Source: Thermoplasmata archaeon (lineage in GTDB: Archaea > Thermoplasmatota > Thermoplasmata > Lutacidiplasmatales > UBA184). Taken from it: 64,000 nt of DNA. Below, one piece after another: positions 59,063 to 64,000 of the stretch (positions are counted from its first letter, which is position 1; each line of letters opens with the position of its first letter). Location of the stretch: the NCBI GenBank assembly GCA_027314165.1, contig DAHVCH010000009.1:1-64000 (forward strand), read 5' to 3'. The notes beneath the pieces are model-generated. The model searched no databases and was not told the origin of the DNA. It saw nothing but the letters and a program-made list of their open reading frames with translations. Both the position numbers and the translations under genes were made by a program.

Positions 59063-62041
59063 GTGAGCGCCCTCCCTACCCATCGGCGCAGCGTCTGGCC
59101 GTTCCGCTGCGCCACGCTCCTTCTGGTGCTCTTGGCGTCCTCAGCCTTCCCCGCGTCCTCGCCGCACGGAAGTCCTCAGCCCTTCTCGTCCGTGCCCAAC
59201 GACGGGGCTGGAGCCCCGGCATGGCCGTCCCTCGGGACACCCACCAACCTGACCATCGCCTCGCAGCCGCTCCTGCTCTCCTCCCAGTTCTGGGGCACGA
59301 CCATCTCGGCCGAGGCCCATCTGCTGCCGGACGAGCCCGCGCTGCTCAACGCCACGCGGTCCCACGTTCTGGTCTGGCCCGGGGCGAACGCCGGCGACCG
59401 GCTGAACATGCTGAACGGATCGATGCTCACGGTGAACGGCACCACCCTCACCTGGGCGCCACCCGCCACGAACGAGACCCAGTTCATCCACCTCTGTCGG
59501 GAGCTCTCGTGCGAGGCGATCTTGCAGGTTCCCGGGGAGATCGACAACCCCTCGCTTGCGGCGCAGTTCGTCAACTACACCGAGCGCACCTTGGGGTTCA
59601 CGCCTGCCTACTGGGAGATCGGGAACGAGCCGGAGCTCTGGGTGCAGTGGCAGCGACCCTGGTCGCAGTGGAACCTCCCTCCCGAGACCGGGAGCCAGCG
59701 GATCGCTCCGCCTCAGTACGCCTGGGAGGTGCACAATTATACCACGGTCCTTCGGACCGCGGACCCGAACATCCGGATCCTCGGGCTCGCGGGCACGGGG
59801 CGGTCTCAGAACAGGTTCCCGCTGTCAGATTGGGTGAACGACACCGTGGCGGTGAACGCCGCGACCCTTGGCGGGATCGCCTTCCACGTCTATACCGCGG
59901 GCGTGTGGGGGAACGGGACGCTCGCCCAGTTCTACGCGTTCGACACGGGCCCCTACAGCGTGCCCGGCCGGGTCTCGGACACACGTTCGGCGATCTCGGC
60001 GGAGGTGAACGCCACGTGCACAGGCTGCCCGGACCCTCCCGTCATCCTCACCGAGCTCGGTTCCGCGCTCTCGCACTACCAGTTCGGCAACCTCAGCGAG
60101 GGGTTCGCCGGGGGGCTCTCCTTGGCCGCCAGCGAGATCGAGGGCATGGACCTGAACGTCTCGAACCTCGACGTGTTCGCTTCGGTCCTGAACACCTCGA
60201 ACTCGTGGTTCGCGCTGGACGGCACGAGGAGGCCGGATGCTACGGTCTACACCGATCTTCTCTCCCACCTCGGGAGCCAGGTCTTCCCCGCCTCCCTACA
60301 GGCCGCGAACACCCCGACGAACTCCGGGTCGAACACGAGCCTCAACGCCAACCTCTACGCGGTCGCGACCGTGGAACCGACCGACCAGGGGCGAGCGGAC
60401 CTGCTCCTGGTCAACCAGAACATCTCCACCAACGTTTCGTTCGCTCCGAGCCTGCCCGGGATCGGACCCGGGATCCCTGCGGAGCTCTGGACGTGGTCCG
60501 GCGCCCCGCACTTCTCCTCGTCCAACAGTTCCTGGTGGGTCCGCGCGACGACCCCCGCTCCTGCCGCGACGTTCTTCCCGAACGGTCTCCCGGCCTCGTG
60601 GACGCTTCCCCCTCAGACCATCGCCCTCCTCGAATCCTACCCGACGGCCGCCACCCAGGTGACTTTCAACTCCACCGGGGTCCCCGCATCCACTGCCTGG
60701 TTCGTCACCGTAGATGGACGGAGCCTGAGCTCCACGGTACCGACCCTGTCGGCGCTGCTTCCGCAGGGGACCTATTCCGTTGGCGCGCCGCCGCTGAGCC
60801 TGCCCGTAGGGACCCTCTACCCGAACCCGCACGAGCGGCTCGAACCCTTCCCTCCCGAGCCTCTGGTCGTGGGGTCGACCCCCGTGCTCGCGACCGTGCC
60901 CTACGTGGACCAATGGTCGGTCGCCTGGGCCGCCTTCCCCTCGGGAATGGGCGCCGTGGTGCCCAACGTCGCTTGGGCGAACGCGAGCGCCCCCACCACG
61001 CTGACCGCCGTGCCGATCCAAGGGTGGGTCCCCTCCTCGTGGGTGGGGAAGGGCGCCGGGAGCTACACGGGGAGCGGGCCGCAGGCGACCATCACGCCCA
61101 GGAGCTCGATCCACGAGAACGTGACCTTCGTGCCCGGGTTCAACGCCAACTTTGCGGAGACCGGCCTCCCCCCTGGGACCAACTGGAGCGTTCGCGTGGA
61201 CCTCGTGAGCCAGTGGAGCACGACCTCGACCATCTCCTTCGTCGAACCCAACGGCTCCTACATCTTCCAGGTGAACTCCGTGGCCGGGTACACCGCCTCC
61301 CCCTCGAGCTCGAGCTTTGCGGTCTCGGGGGCCGCCCTTCAGGTGGACGTCCAGTTCACCCCGAACCCCACGACGTACGCCGTCAGCTGGCAGGAGACCG
61401 GCCTTCCCGGGAACACCGCATGGTCCGTGCTCGTGGACGGGACGGCGTCGTCCTCGGCGGGCCCCACACTCACCGTCGCGCTGGCGAACGGGACCCACTC
61501 GTTCACGGTCCCCTCCCTGCCGGGTTACCAACCCACGCCGAGAGGAGGGGCCCTCGTCGTCGCGGGGACACCGTTGCAGCTCGCCGTGAGCTTCTCCCCC
61601 TTCGCGCTCCCGGTCTCCTTCAACGCGAGCGGCCTCCCGGCTGGGCAGACGTGGACGATCGTGCTCGGAGGCACGTCGGTATTGACGAGCGACACGCAGT
61701 TCCTTGTTACGGAGCCGAACGGCACGTACGCCTGGAGCGTCGTCGCTCCGACCGGTTACACCGCCAATCCTTCGTCGGGCACACTGTGGGTGCACGGCGG
61801 CGCCGTGTTCGTCACCGTCACGTTCGTATCGGGGGGCTCCTCGTCGGCGCCCGGTGGGTTCGGGAGCGCTCTGTTCTGGACGCTCCTGGTCGTGGGCCTG
61901 GTCGCGGCCGTGGCGATCGTGCTGGTCCTCGTGCTCAGCCACCGCCGAGGGTCGGGCCCCGGGCGCAGGGGGGAGGAAGAGTGGCGGACGCCGCCTCGCG
62001 AGACTTCCCCCGGCCCACCCCCGCCGCGCGGGCCCACGTGA
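59063..62041 (+). CDS. Secreted, membrane-anchored GH-A clan glycoside hydrolase with four C-terminal beta repeats
   Basis: The product is 992 aa. A signal peptide (FRCATLLLVLLASSAFPASS, ~12-31) is followed by a (beta/alpha)8-type domain with the acid/base motif YWEIGNEPELW (E189) and a nucleophile candidate VILTELGSALSHY (E331), a spacing normal for clan GH-A families such as GH39, GH51 or GH79. A beta domain follows (~450-530). Then come four ~75-residue repeats headed FNSTGVPASTAWFV, FAETGLPPGTNWSV, WQETGLPGNTAWSV and FNASGLPAGQTWTI, an anchor (FWTLLVVGLVAAVAIVLVLV) and a basic tail. It likely cuts an external or cell-surface glycan. The substrate and exact family are unknown. Confidence 0.82.
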   Translation: MSALPTHRRSVWPFRCATLLLVLLASSAFPASSPHGSPQPFSSVPNDGAGAPAWPSLGTPTNLTIASQPLLLSSQFWGTTISAEAHLLPDEPALLNATRSHVLVWPGANAGDRLNMLNGSMLTVNGTTLTWAPPATNETQFIHLCRELSCEAILQVPGEIDNPSLAAQFVNYTERTLGFTPAYWEIGNEPELWVQWQRPWSQWNLPPETGSQRIAPPQYAWEVHNYTTVLRTADPNIRILGLAGTGRSQNRFPLSDWVNDTVAVNAATLGGIAFHVYTAGVWGNGTLAQFYAFDTGPYSVPGRVSDTRSAISAEVNATCTGCPDPPVILTELGSALSHYQFGNLSEGFAGGLSLAASEIEGMDLNVSNLDVFASVLNTSNSWFALDGTRRPDATVYTDLLSHLGSQVFPASLQAANTPTNSGSNTSLNANLYAVATVEPTDQGRADLLLVNQNISTNVSFAPSLPGIGPGIPAELWTWSGAPHFSSSNSSWWVRATTPAPAATFFPNGLPASWTLPPQTIALLESYPTAATQVTFNSTGVPASTAWFVTVDGRSLSSTVPTLSALLPQGTYSVGAPPLSLPVGTLYPNPHERLEPFPPEPLVVGSTPVLATVPYVDQWSVAWAAFPSGMGAVVPNVAWANASAPTTLTAVPIQGWVPSSWVGKGAGSYTGSGPQATITPRSSIHENVTFVPGFNANFAETGLPPGTNWSVRVDLVSQWSTTSTISFVEPNGSYIFQVNSVAGYTASPSSSSFAVSGAALQVDVQFTPNPTTYAVSWQETGLPGNTAWSVLVDGTASSSAGPTLTVALANGTHSFTVPSLPGYQPTPRGGALVVAGTPLQLAVSFSPFALPVSFNASGLPAGQTWTIVLGGTSVLTSDTQFLVTEPNGTYAWSVVAPTGYTANPSSGTLWVHGGAVFVTVTFVSGGSSSAPGGFGSALFWTLLVVGLVAAVAIVLVLVLSHRRGSGPGRRGEEEWRTPPRETSPGPPPPRGPT

Positions 62042-62042
62042 C

Positions 62043-62675
62043 CTACGGGTGGACGACGCCCAGGATCCCGTTGATGATGAACTGGACCGCGACCGCTCCC
62101 AGGAGCAGCCCCATGACCCGGATGATCGCGGTGATGCCCACTCGGCCAAGGTAGCGGAAGATCCCCCGCCCGAAGTGGAGGATCAGGAAGGACGCCACGG
62201 TCACCGCGATGACCGCCAGGAAGAGCCCGAAGACCTCGAAGAGGTTGTCCTTGGCGTTGCCCACGTAGACCATCACCGTGGCGATGGCGCCCGGGCCGGC
62301 GAGCAGCGGGATGCCGAGCGGAGCGATGGCCAGTTCGTCGCGCTTGCGGATCGCCTCCTCCCGGTCGGCGGGAGCGATCTTCTTTCCCACGTCACCGTGG
62401 AGCATGTCGTAGGCGATCAGGAAGAGTAGGATCCCACCGGAGATCTCCATCGCGTAGAGGGTGAATCCGAAGGCGGTGAACAGGTACTTCCCCGCGACCA
62501 AGAAGACGACCAGCGTCACCCCGGTGGTTGCGACCGCCCGGCGCAGGATGACCCGCTTGTCCGCCTCTTCGAACCCCTCGGTGAGGGCGACAAAGAACGG
62601 CAGCGTCCCGATGGGGTCCACGGTCGCGAACAGGCTCGCCGTGGCCGCGAGGACGAAGGCCAGCTCTTCGATCAC
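62043..62675 (-). CDS. MarC family integral membrane protein
   Basis: The product is 210 aa with six membrane segments. MarC landmarks are SLFATVDPIGTLPFFVALT near the start, the central PLGIPLLAGPGAIATVMVY and the final AIIRVMGLLLGAVAVQFIING. The family has no settled substrate. The GTG at 62675 gives the usual MarC start; TTG 62681 would overlap the upstream stop (TTGA). The gene ends one base from the convergent glycoside hydrolase. Confidence 0.9.
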   Translation of the reverse strand: MIEELAFVLAATASLFATVDPIGTLPFFVALTEGFEEADKRVILRRAVATTGVTLVVFLVAGKYLFTAFGFTLYAMEISGGILLFLIAYDMLHGDVGKKIAPADREEAIRKRDELAIAPLGIPLLAGPGAIATVMVYVGNAKDNLFEVFGLFLAVIAVTVASFLILHFGRGIFRYLGRVGITAIIRVMGLLLGAVAVQFIINGILGVVHP

Positions 62676-62677
62676 GT

Positions 62678-63673
62678 TCAACCGGAAATCGGGGGGGCCG
62701 AGGGGTTGGGGTCGCCCCACTGGATGCCGCAGTTCGCGCACACGCGGCTGGAGGGGAGCGGGTTGCCGCACATCGGGCACTCCCGGACCGACTGGAGCGA
62801 GACGGACCCGAAGGCGGAGATCTTCATCGGAGAGCTCGAACGTGTCGGGGATCCGGAAGGGGTCCCGCTCCCACGGCCCGACGGCGGTGGCGGGGGAGGG
62901 ATCGCCATCGGCGGAGAGCTCACGGAGGGAGCGGAGTTCGTAGGCGACGGCGGTGGAGGAGCGGGGATCGAGAAGAGGTCCGGTCCGCGGCTCGAGCTCG
63001 AGGACCCCGTCGTCAAAGCCGAGGGCGGGGGTGGAGGTGGTGGAGGGGGCGGCGGCGGGGCGGCGGGAGGTGGCGCGGCCACGGGGGACGGGGGAGGGGC
63101 GGGCTGGACGGGAGCCGTCGCGGACGCGGACGTGGACGTGGACCTCGCGCTCTTGGTCTCGAATGGAGCGGACACGGCCGGGGCAGGAGGAGCGGTCGCG
63201 GGAGGAACGGGTGCCGCCGAAGAGGCTCCTGTGTCGGCGGCGGCCACTTCCGAAGACGGCGGTGTCGGCGTTGCCCTGGAGGCCCTCAGTCCCTCCGAGG
63301 GAGACATAGGCTCGGCGGTCGCGCTCAGCCGGGCATACTTTTCATCGTCAATGGTCAGCGCCGGGAGCAGACCCAGGGGCAGCAGGTTCCGGGTCGGCCG
63401 CCCCGAGTCGGACGGCCCCGGCGACGGGGGAGCCGGCGGAGCCGCGGGGGGAGAGGGTGCGGGCTCGGGCGGTGGTGCCGTCGGCGTCTCTCCTCCCTGG
63501 CTTCCCCTTCTCTTCCTGGGGGCGCGCGGCTCCCGACCGGGGATGAGCGTCGTGGGGACGGGCCCGTTCCAAGTGACGAGACAGGTCCGGCAGACCCGGT
63601 CCCGCTTGAGCTCCCCGCCACACCAGGGGCAGTAGGTGTAGATGTCGGCGAGCCTCGAGTCGGTGGAGACCAC
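62678..63673 (-). CDS. Proline-rich protein with a zinc ribbon at each end
   Basis: The product is 331 aa from GTG 63673. An N-terminal zinc ribbon (YCPWCGGELKRDRVCRTCLV, ~14-33) and a C-terminal one (CPMCGNPLPSSRVCANCGIQ, ~298-317) flank ~260 residues of Pro/Ala/Ser/Thr sequence including an unbroken Pro run (~12). A conserved-looking island LLPALTIDDEKYARLSATAE lies near 100-120. No membrane segment. A TATA box at 63697-63703 supports the GTG. Possibly a scaffold that binds two partners; no function known. Confidence 0.78.
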   Translation of the reverse strand: MVSTDSRLADIYTYCPWCGGELKRDRVCRTCLVTWNGPVPTTLIPGREPRAPRKRRGSQGGETPTAPPPEPAPSPPAAPPAPPSPGPSDSGRPTRNLLPLGLLPALTIDDEKYARLSATAEPMSPSEGLRASRATPTPPSSEVAAADTGASSAAPVPPATAPPAPAVSAPFETKSARSTSTSASATAPVQPAPPPSPVAAPPPAAPPPPPPPPPPPPSALTTGSSSSSRGPDLFSIPAPPPPSPTNSAPSVSSPPMAIPPPPPPSGRGSGTPSGSPTRSSSPMKISAFGSVSLQSVRECPMCGNPLPSSRVCANCGIQWGDPNPSAPPISG

Positions 63674-63696
63674 GTACCGCCCTAGGGGCCGAACGG

Positions 63697-63703
63697 ATAA
63701 AGC
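63697..63703 (-). promoter_or_regulatory. TATA box of the double zinc-ribbon gene
   Basis: CTTTATCC on the minus strand is centred ~26 nt before GTG 63673, implying a leaderless mRNA separate from the upstream gene. Confidence 0.55.
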
Positions 63704-63739
63704 ACATCGGGACGGGAACGGACGTGCGTTCCCGCGGGC

Positions 63740-64000
63740 CTAGCCGCCTTCGTCCGCCCAGCTCATGTTGCACCGCGGGCAGAACCCGTTCTCGAGGGGG
63801 CCGCTGCAAATGAAGCACCGTCCAGGGCCGCTCGTGAGCGGCTCCGCGGCGGAGGGGGCGGGGGGCGGGCTCGGGGCGGGAGCGGCGGAGGCCGTCGACT
63901 CGGCGGGCGCGGCCTGCGGGAGCACCTCCTTCGGCGCGGGCGGAGGCGAGGGCTCGGGCGGCGGGACGGGCGGGGCTTCGGCGCGTTCTACGACCGAGGG
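63740..64000 (-). CDS. Proline-rich protein with C-terminal zinc ribbon, partial at right edge
   Basis: The minus strand is open from the right edge to the stop at 63740. The visible ~86 residues are Pro/Ala/Glu-rich (PPVPPPEPSPPPAPKEVLPQ) and end in a zinc ribbon, RCFICSGPLENGFCPRCNMS, closely like the C-terminal ribbon of the neighbouring gene. The two are likely related by duplication or work together. The N-terminus is outside the window. Confidence 0.7.
   Translation of the reverse strand, partial: PSVVERAEAPPVPPPEPSPPPAPKEVLPQAAPAESTASAAPAPSPPPAPSAAEPLTSGPGRCFICSGPLENGFCPRCNMSWADEGG

Noticed and set aside
59221..62154. 977-codon plus-strand frame in the glycoside hydrolase region
   Set aside because: Arg-rich shadow in a second frame; signal peptide, catalytic glutamates and repeats are all in the other frame.

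Overview
This is a high-GC archaeal chromosome segment. The archaeal assignment rests on the ribosomal gene order with S4e, L32e, L19e and RNase P Rnp1, on PCNA, a Cbf5/TruB-type pseudouridine synthase, AglB-type oligosaccharyltransferase, aEF-1beta, a bulge-helix-bulge tRNA intron and TATA boxes placed 23-31 nt before many start codons (leaderless mRNAs). The abundance of membrane-anchored, sequon-rich secreted proteins, the repeats built on an ETGLPxGTxW-like motif, and the proline-rich zinc-ribbon proteins suggest an uncultivated Thermoplasmatota lineage. That lineage call is inference; no rRNA is present to settle it.

Layout. 1-1.26 kb: a tyrosine recombinase running off the left edge, directly 3' of a tRNA-Arg(UCU), probably the end of an integrated element. 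1.5-6.0 kb: DUF99 protein, a zinc-ribbon membrane protein, a DUF2203 protein, a degraded secreted-protein remnant and threonine dehydratase. 6.2-19.3 kb: 23 genes from rpl3 to rpl15 with rnp1, many with 1-4 nt overlaps. 19.3-25.2 kb: an opposite-strand block (peroxiredoxin; marR-ABC ATPase-ABC permease-MFS operon; DNA methyltransferase) that separates rpl15 from secY. 25.3-30.1 kb: secY, a DUF106 insertase-like gene, cytidylate kinase and pseudouridine synthase. 30.1-36.3 kb: fragment of a PKD-like protein, cysS, thiolase, an orphan gene, PCNA, a small secreted protein and a GNAT acetyltransferase. 36.3-42.5 kb: an apparent operon of a homocitrate/isopropylmalate synthase, both dehydratase subunits, a decarboxylating dehydrogenase, a thiolase and a DUF35 protein. 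42.6-47 kb: MFS transporter and membrane/secreted proteins. 47-55 kb: a giant AglB oligosaccharyltransferase (2193 aa) followed by a secreted protein, a zinc-ribbon protein and aEF-1beta. 55.3-64 kb: YdjM-like membrane hydrolase, intron-containing tRNA-His(GUG), HAD hydrolase and CoaBC on a shared divergent TATA box, a membrane-anchored GH-A-like glycoside hydrolase, a MarC protein and two proline-rich zinc-ribbon proteins.

Functionally the window joins the core translation/translocation cluster to an envelope theme: Sec translocon, an insertase-like protein with an ectodomain, N-glycosylation, and several secreted anchored proteins rich in N-glycosylation sequons. The most notable observations are a textbook bulge-helix-bulge intron in the T-loop of tRNA-His, the oligosaccharyltransferase fused to about 1270 residues of extracellular beta-type repeats, the broken integrase at tRNA-Arg, the split of the rpl15-secY junction by a drug-export operon with a visible operator, and the single palindromic TATA box serving two divergent genes.
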